DNA from: Granulicella rosea | Lineage (GTDB): Bacteria > Acidobacteriota > Terriglobia > Terriglobales > Acidobacteriaceae | DNA: 64,000 nucleotides | Assembly (NCBI RefSeq): GCF_900188085.1 | Contig: NZ_FZOU01000001.1 | Span: forward strand, 992,001 to 1,056,000 | Direction: 5' to 3' | Shown: one piece after another, positions 27,201 to 35,835 of the stretch | How the letters are laid out: every line of letters starts with the position of its first letter | Position numbering within the stretch: position 1 is the stretch's first letter | Translations under genes and position numbers: made by a program | Notes under the pieces: generated by a model | The model's input: the letters and a program-made list of their open reading frames with translations, nothing else | Told to the model about the DNA's origin: nothing | Databases searched by the model: none

Positions 27201-27463
27201 CTTCCTCCACGGACGAAGAGCCGCTCATCGAGGGCGCTGCAACTGCCGTCGAAGGCTGTGCTGTTCGAGGCGCTGCTACCGCCGCCGATGGCCGGACTGC
27301 CGGGTAGCGGCGACATGGTGGGGATCGTACCGCCGTTGAGCGCGAGCGAGCCGAGCATGGGATCGACCCCGATCAAGGTGGTTGCATCGGGGGCCGCGCC
27401 GTGGTTGCAGCCATTGCCCTGCTGGAGATATTGTGGCCGAGGTCGGCGTAAGTGCCCGAGCAA
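24272..27463 (-). CDS. Modular surface protein, C-terminal part (frameshifted from 28500 gene)
   Basis: The frame continues the CSLREA beta-helix gene after a one-base frameshift near 27418. It first completes the helix (NHGAAPDATTLIGVDP, then a cysteine-pair CSALDERL...GPCTIGAIEP), then carries an IPT-like Ig domain (TPVIHGAAFLPGSTVVL), a long region with FPYQVEFENEATA and AQTVTVTDPIDTSKFD typical of repeated adhesin Ig domains, a choice-of-anchor/ASPM-SPD2-Hydin domain (SSVAFGSVAPGSHASATVTL), and four NHL-like strands. It ends GEAAPIVAP and NNTLGTEP, the same terminal motif as the lipoproteins. Without a frameshift it would not have its own signal peptide, so the 1063-residue frame is best read as part of a protein of about 1409 residues. 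Role: probably adhesion or surface binding. Confidence 0.7.
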   Translation of the reverse strand: MLGHLRRPRPQYLQQGNGCNHGAAPDATTLIGVDPMLGSLALNGGTIPTMSPLPGSPAIGGGSSASNSTAFDGSCSALDERLFVRGGSGPCTIGAIEPLGVFATSYLIPAAGGAGGTVTPVIHGAAFLPGSTVVLRQSGQADVVPTSTTVAPDTHSIAVGLDLTNAAAGPYDVIVTPPTGAPSTLTAGFTVQSAAVPVINTDIIGNSGIRPGRTAIFSLIYGNSGNADAYLVPVVLSLPGTMSYTLNGKVLPPPPTTGQAIKDFSTVPMLITPLPTATSGVNNVSILIPVIPAGSSAELQFSLYLAPNSSHGDTFSLIANPGSPYATGANGTIDPVALSNLVAAARSYAETNLGVAISAQTLAKMTTYAGTQFAQEIALGKQALGATALGQPVFFSDAQLQIDVAAYGAKLQSTASATVPPLRPQPNPELLTSVDLERGLMKFTGYKHGFGPHPPSWEGYAYFGQGGGTSNNSWTVSECREAAGYSVSGNECVPDGRTCTYGDCKVHPISFPVSIDPNEKDGPSGVGSANYTLATTTFPYQVEFENEATATGAAQTVTVTDPIDTSKFDLSTFSLGAITFGAYSLNPPVGLTSYAGAVDLRPTQNVLVAVTANLDKSSGIATWTFTSLDPNTMQLTGDPNAGFLPPDTNPPVGIGRVAFNVKPLAAAPDGQICNTANIVFDLNAAIATKPYCNNKDTTPPNSQVAALSATQPSPTFTVFWSGTDTGSGVARYTIYVAQDGGPFTAWMTATTATSGAYTGISGHSYSFYSIATDLLGNIEAAKTHAEATTLIATPVATLSPSSVAFGSVAPGSHASATVTLTSTGLAPLIVSGFVLSDTANFTLSSACPAALNQGQSCAATVTFAPSASASLTTATTATLSLASNAGNAPAPVLFSGFAGTQSAANVWVVNGNQTLSQLAGSTLNTFSGGGSGIAIDHAGNVWSGNLGGSAVTEFSSTGTVLGSFIGGGISSPVAIAIDGLGVVWIANANGTVSTLTNTGAPANATPVATAGNLAPASLTIDAAGSLWIANTANNTVTEVVGEAAPIVAPTVTAVTNNTLGTEP

Positions 27464-28500
27464 AGGTCGCCTTCGTTGCGGTTGGTCGCGAAGGCCGGGT
27501 CGCCGGCGATGATGGTGTTCGCCATCTTCAGGTTGCTGGAGCCGATCCCGCTATTACTGTTGCCCGCGGTATTTCCGTAGAGCGTGTCGTTGTTCATCAC
27601 GAGGTTGTCGATGTTGAGGACGCCGGAGTTGCCCACGGTGTTGTAGCTAATGGTGGAGTTGACGACGCTGGTCGGAGTCCCGGCACCCCCGATAATCGTG
27701 TTTCCGTTGGCGTGGTTGTAGGTGAAGGTGCTATTGCTGATCTGCATACCGACTGCGTAAAAGCTGTCGATGGCTGTTGAGCCGTCCGCCGTGTTCTGCG
27801 TGAAGTACGACTGGTCGATGGAGGTGTTGCTCGCCCCCTGGCTTGCAAAGATCGCGTTTCCGGTATTGAAGATGAAGGTGCAGCCCTTGATCACCGTGTT
27901 ACCGCCAGCGTTTTCGACGGCGCTTCCCTGGTTGACCGAGGAGATGTTCTTGGTGAAGATATCGTTCGTCAGGGTGAGATTGCTGTAGGTAAAGACCCCG
28001 CCGCCGCCTGCCCTGGAGTATCCGCCCGGGCCGCTGCCACCTTGAATGGTGAGGTTGCTGATGGCGATCGTCGCGCCCGAGTCGATAAGAAAGACACGGT
28101 CGTTGCCGCCGCCGTCCACGATGGTGGTAGCGGGGTCTGCGCCGACGATGTTTACATTTCCAGCAGGGCAAAGCGGAATACCGGTGTAGAGACACGAAGC
28201 GTCCGATGCCGTGAGGTTATAAACGCCAGGCTGCACTGTGATGGTAAAGGACTGGGCCGGGGAGGTTTTCGCAAGGGCGCTTGCCTCGTTGATGGCGGCG
28301 CGAAGGGTGCACTCCGGAGTTACGCTGTCGATGTAAGCGCCGGTCGAGCAGATGCCGTCGCCGGGGGTGGCGTCGAGCTTGTCGGCGGTGCTGTTGACAT
28401 TGAATTTGATCGCCGTCGTCTGGCCGAAGGTGGCGATGCAGGAGAGGGCAAAGGTAAGCAGTATGAGTCCGATCGCGCGGAGCACGGCAGAGGCGTTCAC
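27373..28500 (-). CDS. Secreted CSLREA beta-helix protein, N-terminal part
   Basis: A signal peptide (ALSCIATFGQ) is followed by NSTADKLDATPGDGICST and PECTLRAAINEAS, the CSLREA domain that precedes right-handed beta-helix repeats in secreted proteins. The helix follows with many N/S/T-rich turns such as NLTIQGG, NTVIKGCTF and ISNSTFTYN. After ADLGHNISS the frame runs into unrelated residues and stops; in the next frame GNGCNHGAAPD resumes the family sequence. Adding one G to the GGG at 27417-27419 (minus strand) restores the frame. The start is GTG at 28500 with GGGAG upstream. The product is probably exported and surface attached. Confidence 0.75.
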   Translation of the reverse strand: MNASAVLRAIGLILLTFALSCIATFGQTTAIKFNVNSTADKLDATPGDGICSTGAYIDSVTPECTLRAAINEASALAKTSPAQSFTITVQPGVYNLTASDASCLYTGIPLCPAGNVNIVGADPATTIVDGGGNDRVFLIDSGATIAISNLTIQGGSGPGGYSRAGGGGVFTYSNLTLTNDIFTKNISSVNQGSAVENAGGNTVIKGCTFIFNTGNAIFASQGASNTSIDQSYFTQNTADGSTAIDSFYAVGMQISNSTFTYNHANGNTIIGGAGTPTSVVNSTISYNTVGNSGVLNIDNLVMNNDTLYGNTAGNSNSGIGSSNLKMANTIIAGDPAFATNRNEGDLCSGTYADLGHNISSRAMAATTARPPMQPP

Positions 28501-28949
28501 AGGAGGTCTCCCTTGATGGAGGTAGGTGTGGACGTAGTTTCAGTTTTCCGGGGGAGAGCATGAGGGAGGAACGGCGAGGCCATCGCGGGAGCAGGCGAAG
28601 ACGCCGGCCCGACGGAGAGTCGCATCTTGAGACCAAGCGTCGTCTGCTTCAATTCGATTCGGATTTTGCGGCGGCGAATGAACATCGAGCCTCTTCGGTG
28701 TCTGCAAGGAAAAGAACGATGCAGACCTTGAGACACTGTGACAAATGCGACCGCAAAAAGTCTTCAATCGAGATCAAAGAGTTCTCACGATTTCTCAAGA
28801 GCTTTTCGAGGCTTTGGAATGAAGGAGTTGCGCATCCGTGCCGGTTGGCACGAGGCGTAGCAAGCTCGTCCTTTGTCTCCCCCACACCCGGAAGTCGGCG
28901 GCGGCGGGAGACGGAGCGCGTCTAACGGCACCCAAAAGATCATTCAGGG
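28501..28949. other. Intergenic, no gene recognised
   Basis: Between the CSLREA gene and the CadC/TolB-like regulator gene, both minus strand. Long frames exist on both strands but they are arginine/serine-rich low-complexity readings without family resemblance. The ribosome site of the CSLREA gene (GGGAG) is at its left edge. Confidence 0.5.
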
Positions 28950-31097
28950 CTATCGCTGATACCAGTCGAGCGAGTAGATCTCCTGCGTGCCAACATCGCG
29001 CAGGAGGAATGGGTCGTCCTCGGGCGTCAGGCCGAACTCCAGCCCGGCGAGGCGGCCGGCACCTCGCATGCCTTTCAGGCTGACGACCTCCTCCAACTTA
29101 CGGTCGCTCACTCTTAGACGAACGACGGCCGGCGCCTGGCCTTCGCGCAGGAAGTAGAGGTACTGGCTGTCGCGCGACCAGTTCAAAAATCCCGAGCCCT
29201 TCGGGCCCGCGCTCCAGGTCTTTGTTTGAAGATCGAAGATCTCGATCTGCTGGGAGCGGACGGAGATCGCCGCGATGTACAGGCCGTCAGGAGACCACTG
29301 CGCAGCGAAGTGTCCCCCCGACCCGGGCAGCGTCTGCTCGCGGTGGGTCTTCAGGTCCAGCAGATGGACGAAAATTTTCGCGGGCGAAGCGGAGAAGAAG
29401 GGGAACTCGCTATAGAGGATAGAGCTGCCGTCCGGCGACCAGTTTGGCATCATCTCCTTAATTTTGCCGTCGCCTTGTCTCAGCGGTTGCGGTACGCCGC
29501 CCGTTGCCGGGACCAGATATGCGGCTCGCCGATGCGGGCCGCCTCCTCCGCCGTAGAAGACGATCTGCGAGCCATCCGGCGACCAGCGGGGGAACATGAC
29601 CGACATCGGCGGAAAGGTGAGTTGCAGACGCTCGCTACCATCCACGCGGCTGCGCCAAAGCGTGCCCTCGGGGAAGGCGACGTAGGTGATCCACTGGCCG
29701 TCGCGCGAGAGATTTGCGAAGTCCATCGACTCGCCGCCAAGATAAGAGACGAACTCGCCGGTGCCGCGGTCGTAGCGCTCCAGCTCTCCGCGCAGTTGCT
29801 GGCCGATGACGAAGAGCTTCTTTCCATCCGGGCTGACCACTGGTGCCAGCGAGCTGAGCTGGCCGCCGGTGAGCTGCACCGGCTCGACCGAACGCGTCAT
29901 CCAGGATAGCGGTCCAGTCCTGTCCGGCACGGACCAGATCTCGGACCGGCCACTGCGTGTCGCCTGAAAGACGAACTCGCGGCCATCCGGCGTCCAACTG
30001 CCGCAGCAGAGCGCCGCGGGCTCGCCGCGCGCGGCCCACCCCTTCAGGAGTGGGCGAGGTTCGCCGCCGCCCACCGGGACCTCCCACAGTGAGTTGCTTT
30101 CGCCCTGGACGTTCAATGCGGTCAGGCGCAGACGGCTACCGTCCGGCGACCAGCGCGGCATCCACGCCAGACCGGGAAAGCTCTCCAGCTTGCGGGCGCC
30201 GGTTCCATCGGACTTTGCGAGGAAGAGGCTGCTGCTGTTGACGTAGGCGATTGATCGTCCGTCTGGCGACCACGAAGCATCCCAGGCGTCGATGCCTGGA
30301 ATCGCGCGCGGCGAGCCTGCGGGTACCGGTATCGCCCATAGCGTGGCGGCAGCGACGGATTGGGCCTGGCCCGCGACCAGCAGTTCTGAGTGGCTTTGCG
30401 AGACATCCAGAAGCTGCGGACCGGCGAAGGGCACCTCGATTCGCGCGGTTTCGCCGCCCGCAGCCGAGACCTGCGCCAGCGTCAGGAAGTCGATGGAGCC
30501 TTCGGTGAAGAAAACCCGCGAGCCGTCGGTGAAGAGCGCCGCGTCCGGGCCGCCGGCGGTGAGCAGGCGGCCCCGCTTCAGAGCCCGGTCGTGCGTGAGC
30601 TGGGTGTAGCCGGACACCTGTGGACGCGATGTCTCCCGGCGCCAGAGGATCGCCATGGCGGCGACGATCAGGATGGCTGCGACGAGGCCCAGCCATAGTC
30701 GCAGTGAGACGCCGCCGCCAGGCGCAACGGGCGCTGCTGCCTCTTCGAGCAGAGTCTCCGACACAGGCTCGTCGAAGGCTAACCCCACCGGAACGTTGAA
30801 GCGGTAGCCACGCTTGGGCAACGTCTGAATGTAGTCATCTCCATCGGCGGTCTTGCCCAGCTCGCGACGGAGCAGAAAGATGCTCTGCGTCAGGTTGCCC
30901 TCTTCGACGAAGCTGTCCGGCCAGACGATCTCCATGAGCTGCTGCTTCGAGACAACCTCGCCCTGCCGTTCCACGAGCGCCACAAGCGTCGCCAGCGCCT
31001 TGGGCGGAAGTCCGGCGATGCCATTCGCGCCGCGCAGGATCATCCGCTCTGCGTCGAGTTCGTATTGGCCGAATCGGTACAAGCGCTGCGTTTGCAA
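28950..31097 (-). CDS. Winged-helix transmembrane regulator with TolB-like propeller
   Basis: Residues 1-105 are an OmpR/CadC-type winged helix (FGQYELDAERMILR, LMEIVWPDSFVEEGNLTQ, YIQTLPKRGYRF). A proline-rich linker leads to one transmembrane helix (LWLGLVAAILIVAAMAILW, about 147-166). The outer part holds repeated PD40/TolB motifs (WSPDGRSIAYV, WSPDGSRLRL, WTPDGREFVFQ, WSPDGSQIVFYG), making a beta-propeller. Proteins with this CadC-plus-TolB layout are common in Acidobacteriota and are read as one-component sensors: DNA binding inside, ligand sensing outside. The TTG start is supported by AAGGG eight bases upstream. It is divergent from the amidohydrolase gene with a 120-bp gap, so it may control that gene. 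Confidence 0.9.
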   Translation of the reverse strand: MQTQRLYRFGQYELDAERMILRGANGIAGLPPKALATLVALVERQGEVVSKQQLMEIVWPDSFVEEGNLTQSIFLLRRELGKTADGDDYIQTLPKRGYRFNVPVGLAFDEPVSETLLEEAAAPVAPGGGVSLRLWLGLVAAILIVAAMAILWRRETSRPQVSGYTQLTHDRALKRGRLLTAGGPDAALFTDGSRVFFTEGSIDFLTLAQVSAAGGETARIEVPFAGPQLLDVSQSHSELLVAGQAQSVAAATLWAIPVPAGSPRAIPGIDAWDASWSPDGRSIAYVNSSSLFLAKSDGTGARKLESFPGLAWMPRWSPDGSRLRLTALNVQGESNSLWEVPVGGGEPRPLLKGWAARGEPAALCCGSWTPDGREFVFQATRSGRSEIWSVPDRTGPLSWMTRSVEPVQLTGGQLSSLAPVVSPDGKKLFVIGQQLRGELERYDRGTGEFVSYLGGESMDFANLSRDGQWITYVAFPEGTLWRSRVDGSERLQLTFPPMSVMFPRWSPDGSQIVFYGGGGGPHRRAAYLVPATGGVPQPLRQGDGKIKEMMPNWSPDGSSILYSEFPFFSASPAKIFVHLLDLKTHREQTLPGSGGHFAAQWSPDGLYIAAISVRSQQIEIFDLQTKTWSAGPKGSGFLNWSRDSQYLYFLREGQAPAVVRLRVSDRKLEEVVSLKGMRGAGRLAGLEFGLTPEDDPFLLRDVGTQEIYSLDWYQR

Positions 31098-31231
31098 GGC
31101 GTGGGCCCTTTGATAAAGATTTGAGAAAGATTGAGAGCGAACTTGAGAACTTTAGCCGTGCGTTTCTCTAATGTAGCTCTTGTTCGTGCGGCCGTGGAAG
31201 GGAACGGCTAAGACTCGACATGGAGATTCCT

Positions 31232-32842
31232 ATGAACTCAACAAATGCGGGACTTGCGGCGGTCCGCTTTGCCGCAACCCTGCTGTGCTTCAGCCACGCT
31301 TTTGCTCAGTCGCCACAGGCGAGCCCGGACCTGATCCTTCGCCACGGCCACATCTTCACTGGCGACCCGGCAAAGCCGTGGGTGGAGGCAGTGTCGATTC
31401 AAGGCGAGAAGATCCTCGCCACCGGCAGCGACGCTCTCATTGAGCCTACGGCGGGCAAACGTACACAAGTGATCGACCTGCACGGGCGCATGGCGATGCC
31501 GGGCATCAATGATGCGCATGACCACACCGGCAGCGCGACCTACGGGGTTGAAGCGGCCACGAAGCATCCGCCGCAGGAGAATCCCAGCATCGCCGAGCTT
31601 GCGGAGGCCGTGCGCACCGCTGCCGCTCAGGCCGCACCTGGCGAGTGGATTCACGGGTCGATCGGTCGGACCGTCATCACCAACCCGAAGCTGACCAGAA
31701 TGGCGATCGACGACGCAGGCGGCGACCATCCGGTAATTCTGCAGTCCTACGTGGGACACGGTGCGATTCTGAACACACTGGGGCTAGCGAAGATCGGCGT
31801 CGACGACGCCACCCCGGACCCGCCCGGCGGCCACTATGATCATGACTCCGATGGACACCTGACCGGGCTGCTGGAGGAGTACGCAGCAGACGCGATCTGG
31901 ATGCGGCTTGCCGATGAGGCGGGCATTCCCGCAGCTGTCCAACAGTTTCAGGGTTACGCCGGGCGCCGGCTTGCCGACGGGGTTACGACGGTGCAGGTGA
32001 TGGCGACCAACCAGCGTCTCAGCCACCTGGAGATGACCTTCGTGCAGGCGGATACGCCGCTTCGCCTGCGCATCATGCGCTTTCCTATCCCCGCCGAAGA
32101 CTCTCTGAACGGCGACCACACCGGTGCGGGCGAAGAGATTTTGATGCCGCGCATCCGCGTTGCGGGCATCAAATGGGTGCTTGACGGCACGCCCGGAGAC
32201 CAGCAGCTTGCTTTCATGACGAAGGACTATCCGGGGCGTCCTGGGTGGCGTGGCAGGCCGAACTTCACTGTCGATTTTATCGACGCTCAACTTCGGAACG
32301 CGCTGCTGGGCAAGGACCAGTTGATGCTGCACATCGTCGGAGACGCCATGACGGACGAGGTGATGGACGAGATGGAGAAACTCGCTCTGGCGGAGCGTTG
32401 GCGTCCGCTGCGGGTGCGGTTCGAGCATGGCAACGGCTTTACGACGCCGGAGCGGATGGCGCGCGCGCATCGTCTGGGAATCGTGATTGCGCAGCCGCGA
32501 CCCGGGCGCCCGTTCCGCGCACTGGTGGATGCGGGAGTTCCGCTTGCCTATGGATCCGACGGTGGTATGGGCCCGTTTTTCATGCTTGGGATCATGACGC
32601 AGCCGGGAAATCCTCAAGCGATCACACGACTGGAGGCGCTTTCAATTCTTACCAGAGGGTCGGCCTTCGCCGAGTTTCAGGAGGGCGAAAAAGGAGTGCT
32701 CGCGCCCGGGATGCTGGCCGACATCGCTGTTCTGTCGCAGGATGCGATGACCGCCGCGCCACAGGATCTGGCGAAGACGAAGAGTGTCCTGACGCTGGTG
32801 GGAGGACGGATCGCATCCGGAACGGCTGCCGACCTGAGGTGA
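31232..32842 (+). CDS. Secreted amidohydrolase family 3 (YtcJ-like)
   Basis: The protein of 536 residues begins with a signal peptide ending FAQS. The metal-dependent hydrolase fold is shown by LHGRMAMPGINDAHDHTG (first metal histidines), LHIVGDAM (conserved histidine), RVRFEHGNGF and the late aspartate in LAYGSDGGMGPF. Family members hydrolyse N-formyl or N-acyl amides and cyclic amides; the substrate is not evident. The ATG at 31232 is preferred over an ATG four codons earlier because GGAG lies six bases ahead. It is divergent from the CadC/TolB-like regulator, which may control it. Confidence 0.88.
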   Translation: MNSTNAGLAAVRFAATLLCFSHAFAQSPQASPDLILRHGHIFTGDPAKPWVEAVSIQGEKILATGSDALIEPTAGKRTQVIDLHGRMAMPGINDAHDHTGSATYGVEAATKHPPQENPSIAELAEAVRTAAAQAAPGEWIHGSIGRTVITNPKLTRMAIDDAGGDHPVILQSYVGHGAILNTLGLAKIGVDDATPDPPGGHYDHDSDGHLTGLLEEYAADAIWMRLADEAGIPAAVQQFQGYAGRRLADGVTTVQVMATNQRLSHLEMTFVQADTPLRLRIMRFPIPAEDSLNGDHTGAGEEILMPRIRVAGIKWVLDGTPGDQQLAFMTKDYPGRPGWRGRPNFTVDFIDAQLRNALLGKDQLMLHIVGDAMTDEVMDEMEKLALAERWRPLRVRFEHGNGFTTPERMARAHRLGIVIAQPRPGRPFRALVDAGVPLAYGSDGGMGPFFMLGIMTQPGNPQAITRLEALSILTRGSAFAEFQEGEKGVLAPGMLADIAVLSQDAMTAAPQDLAKTKSVLTLVGGRIASGTAADLR

Positions 32843-33415
32843 CTGGTAAAGTAATTCCCTTCGACCGGGACTTCTATACAGGGATAGGTCTCTAATCGTC
32901 TACGAATACCATCATTACCTGCAGTGGGGAACCATGGAAACGAGAACGTTCCGGGCTTCGGGCGTCGTCGTCACGGATCCATCCCGCGACGTCCGCGTCG
33001 GGATCCTCTACCCCGAACTCTACCGAGAAAGAGCGCGGGGTACTCGAATCCGATGACACCGCCACCATGCAGCAGATCGATGCGGTCTTTGTCACCGTTG
33101 AGCCAAAGGACAGAAGTGCCAGGGCCACTGGAAGTCGCTATTCTATAATCCGTCTCCGGCTCAGCCCAGATCATCCTTGAAGCGTTCCGGATGAGGATTC
33201 AGTAGGGTGGCCGTACTCCGTGAACGGTGAGTGCATTGGCGATTTGGCGTCACTCCAGCCGCGCCACTTCCGAGAATGGCGTTTATGGGTACTGATCCTG
33301 TTCAGATCACTTGAGCCGGTGCATTGGCCTGTTCACGCCAGTTCAGATTGGCAAACCTAAAGCAGCGGCCACACCCTTCGACCTTTGCGGGAAAGATGCG
33401 ACCGCGTGCCGCAAG
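32843..33415. other. Intergenic region with a possible gene tail
   Basis: Most of this 573-bp stretch shows no gene. In one plus-strand frame ending at TGA 33178-33180, the sequence TATMQQIDAVFVTVEPKD followed by an LSPDHP end looks like the C-terminus of a secreted or anti-sigma-factor-like protein, without a usable start. I cannot name the family with certainty. The frame upstream of 33000 is unlike any domain. Confidence 0.3.
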
Positions 33416-34243
33416 CTAGAAGTCAGTCGATACCGAAACAGACTTCCAGCGCTGAGTTTCTTCCGTATCGCACGCAATGCGGTCAAGCATTCTCTGCAGT
33501 GCGTCGCTGCCCATCAGCAAATGCGCCGGTTGCTTCTCCGTTGCCACTAACTGTAGTAATGCTGCCGCCAGCTTTGTCGGGTCACCCTCCTGCGTCTGAT
33601 GTTTCCCATCCAGCCACTCGCGCATTTGCTTCACACCACCTTCGTACTCCGGTAACTTCGCGTCAACGTATTGCACCGAGCTGCCACCCAAGAACTCCGT
33701 GCGAAAGAAACCTGGTTCCACGCACGTGACCTGAATGCCCAGCGGCTCCAGTTCCATGGAGAGCGATTCCGACCATCCTGCCAGCGCAAATTTGCTGCTG
33801 CAGTACAGCGAACTCATGCCGAATCCCTGCAAGCCCGCGATGGACGAGATGTTGAACACCCGCCCACTCCTCTTTCTGCGCATCTCCGGCAACACCGCAC
33901 GCGTGACATGCATGGCGCCGAATAGATTCACATCGAACTGCTTCGCCACGTCCTCGGCGCTCGCCTCTTCAAACGGACCGAAGTGTCCGTAGCCCGCGTT
34001 GTTTACCAGGACATCTATGGTGCCGAACTTTGCGATCGTCATCTTCACAGCTGATTCCGCATCAGATGACTTCGTAACATCCAGATCGAGCGTGAGAAGA
34101 TCCTCCTGTTCTCCCAGTGCCTTTGTCACTGCGCTGGCGTCGCGCGCAGTTGCCACTACCTTTTGCCCTGCGGCCAATGCAGCCTTTGTGATATCGAGAC
34201 CTATCCCACGGCTGCTTCCTGTAATAAACCAAACCTTGCTCAT
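33416..34243 (-). CDS. Short-chain dehydrogenase/reductase
   Basis: Classical SDR of about 275 residues. The cofactor motif TGSSRGIG is near residue 7, NNAG near residue 85, the catalytic serine in NISSIAG and the YCSSK tyrosine-lysine pair near residue 153. A basic ARD after the second strand suggests NADP(H) preference. The substrate is not predictable. The start at 34243 (MSKVWF) is favoured because GAGGAGG lies at a better distance than for the ATG two codons earlier. It is divergent from an AraC-type regulator gene, a frequent arrangement in which the regulator controls the reductase. Confidence 0.92.
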   Translation of the reverse strand: MSKVWFITGSSRGIGLDITKAALAAGQKVVATARDASAVTKALGEQEDLLTLDLDVTKSSDAESAVKMTIAKFGTIDVLVNNAGYGHFGPFEEASAEDVAKQFDVNLFGAMHVTRAVLPEMRRKRSGRVFNISSIAGLQGFGMSSLYCSSKFALAGWSESLSMELEPLGIQVTCVEPGFFRTEFLGGSSVQYVDAKLPEYEGGVKQMREWLDGKHQTQEGDPTKLAAALLQLVATEKQPAHLLMGSDALQRMLDRIACDTEETQRWKSVSVSTDF

Positions 34244-34383
34244 TTCCATTTCCTCCTCGAACGCCTTCCAAGAAGGTAGGCCGCCGAACGGAACGACCGG
34301 TAGAACGATCCGGGCAACACCTTGCCTGATCCGATCAACGTTTCCGGATCGACCGTCTTCCTAAAGTAGTCTGATAAATAGCC

Positions 34384-35271
34384 ATGCAGGAACTCGTAAC
34401 CATCCTTGCGCGCCACGCGACCGACGACGTTACTCCCACCGTGGTCCCAGGCCTCACACTCTACCGCTTCAATCGCGGTCAATCCGGCGGCATGCCGCTC
34501 ATCTACACACCTATGGTGTGTGTCATGGCCCAGGGGGAAAAGCATGTCGCACTTGGCGACCGCGTATTCCGCTATTCGGCGAACGACTATCTCATCTCAT
34601 CGCTCGACCTGCCGGTGACTGGTACCATCCTCCGCTCGTCTGAAGAGCATCCATACCTTTCTTTCAGTCTGGCGATTGAACCTGTTGCACTCTCAGAGAT
34701 GGTTTTGAACCTGCCCCCCGCGCTACGACCCACAGACCCCGCCTGCGCGCTTGCCATCGGCCAGGTCGACGCACCACTTCACGACGCTTTCCTCCGTCTC
34801 GTTCGCCTCCTCGACGAACCAGCGATGATCGTCACACTCGCGCCGCTCATAACGCGCGAAATCTTTTATCGCCTGCTGCGAGGACAGCACGGATCAATGC
34901 TCCGCCAGTCTCTTGCAGAGAGCGGTCGCACCGCGCAGATCGCCAATGCCATCCGTTGGATTCGCAGCCACTTCGACGAACCGTTTTCGTCCGAAACACT
35001 CGCAGAGACCGTGCATATGAGCATTCCCTCCCTCAATCGTCACTTCCGCGCCGTCACCGCTATGAGCCCGCTGCAGTACCAGAAGCACGTCCGCCTGCAG
35101 GAAGCCCGTCGACTCCTCATTGCGGAAGGGCAGGATGCAGCCACAGCAGCCTTCAACGTTGGTTACGCTTCGCCCTCCCAATTCAGCCGGGAATACGTAC
35201 GTGCCTTCGGGGCACCACCCCGTGTCGACGCGGAACGCCTTCGCTATGCCCCGGTCTTCGCAGTCGCCTAA
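34384..35271 (+). CDS. AraC-family transcriptional regulator
   Basis: The 295-residue protein has an N-terminal AraC_N cupin-like domain (residues about 20-175: GLTLYRFNRGQSGGMPLIY, PMVCVMAQGEKHVALG, LSFSLAIEP) and a C-terminal double helix-turn-helix (about 195-290: SETLAETVHMSIPSLNRHF, SPLQYQKHVRLQEARRLL, AFNVGYASPSQFSREYVRAFG). It binds DNA, probably in the 140-bp gap it shares with the divergent SDR gene, and is expected to activate that gene in response to a small molecule. The gap contains one AACGTT (34337), which is probably chance. Confidence 0.93.
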   Translation: MQELVTILARHATDDVTPTVVPGLTLYRFNRGQSGGMPLIYTPMVCVMAQGEKHVALGDRVFRYSANDYLISSLDLPVTGTILRSSEEHPYLSFSLAIEPVALSEMVLNLPPALRPTDPACALAIGQVDAPLHDAFLRLVRLLDEPAMIVTLAPLITREIFYRLLRGQHGSMLRQSLAESGRTAQIANAIRWIRSHFDEPFSSETLAETVHMSIPSLNRHFRAVTAMSPLQYQKHVRLQEARRLLIAEGQDAATAAFNVGYASPSQFSREYVRAFGAPPRVDAERLRYAPVFAVA

Positions 35272-35835
35272 AAGCACACACGCACCTAACTCGACGAGTA
35301 ACAAATCGCCAACTCACTCGTTGAAGGTCGGATAGGTAATGGGAAGTCGGCATATCGGAAGCGATCAGTGCTGTTCTCAGTTGGTGACTACAGACCGATG
35401 CGCTCATTGAGCAAGGCTTAGAAGCAACTCGGTGCCCGACGCAATCGCTTGCCGCTCGTCGGCGAGTGTGGGACATTGCATATCCCCGCCCCGGAGGCGA
35501 GAGCCGCGACCCGATTTGGACGGTGGGAAAGTGGGACGGCGCAGCATTAGGAACAAAGGTGTATTTCTGTAGCGGCCGGATCCGTGTTCGCCTGACTCCG
35601 GCCTACCCGCGTTCATTGGGACGATGGCTGAGATCTCCGTGGCGACCGCAACTTAACCCGTGGCAAGCAGCATGTCAGCCTCGATGATTTAGCCACAGCC
35701 CTTGATGGCTTAGCAAAGGATAAAGTTTTGGCTTTAAATGATTAAATCGACGTTAAGGTACATCATGTTGGCCATTTTTCTGAGAACCACAGGACAGGCT
35801 AGAGCCGAGATCGGCGTCAGGATGTCAAAACTCGG
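35272..35835. other. Intergenic, no gene recognised
   Basis: Sequence between the AraC gene and the IS481 left end. Frames are short and have no family resemblance. No terminator-like hairpin with a T-run was seen after the AraC gene. Confidence 0.45.

Noticed and set aside
28560..28925. 121-codon plus-strand frame before the CadC/TolB-like gene
   Set aside because: Arginine/serine-rich, no conserved motif, no suitable start.
34337..34342. AACGTT in the SDR-AraC gap as a member of the carbohydrate operator set
   Set aside because: Isolated, no second site at about 20 bp, and the flanking genes are not sugar genes; likely chance.
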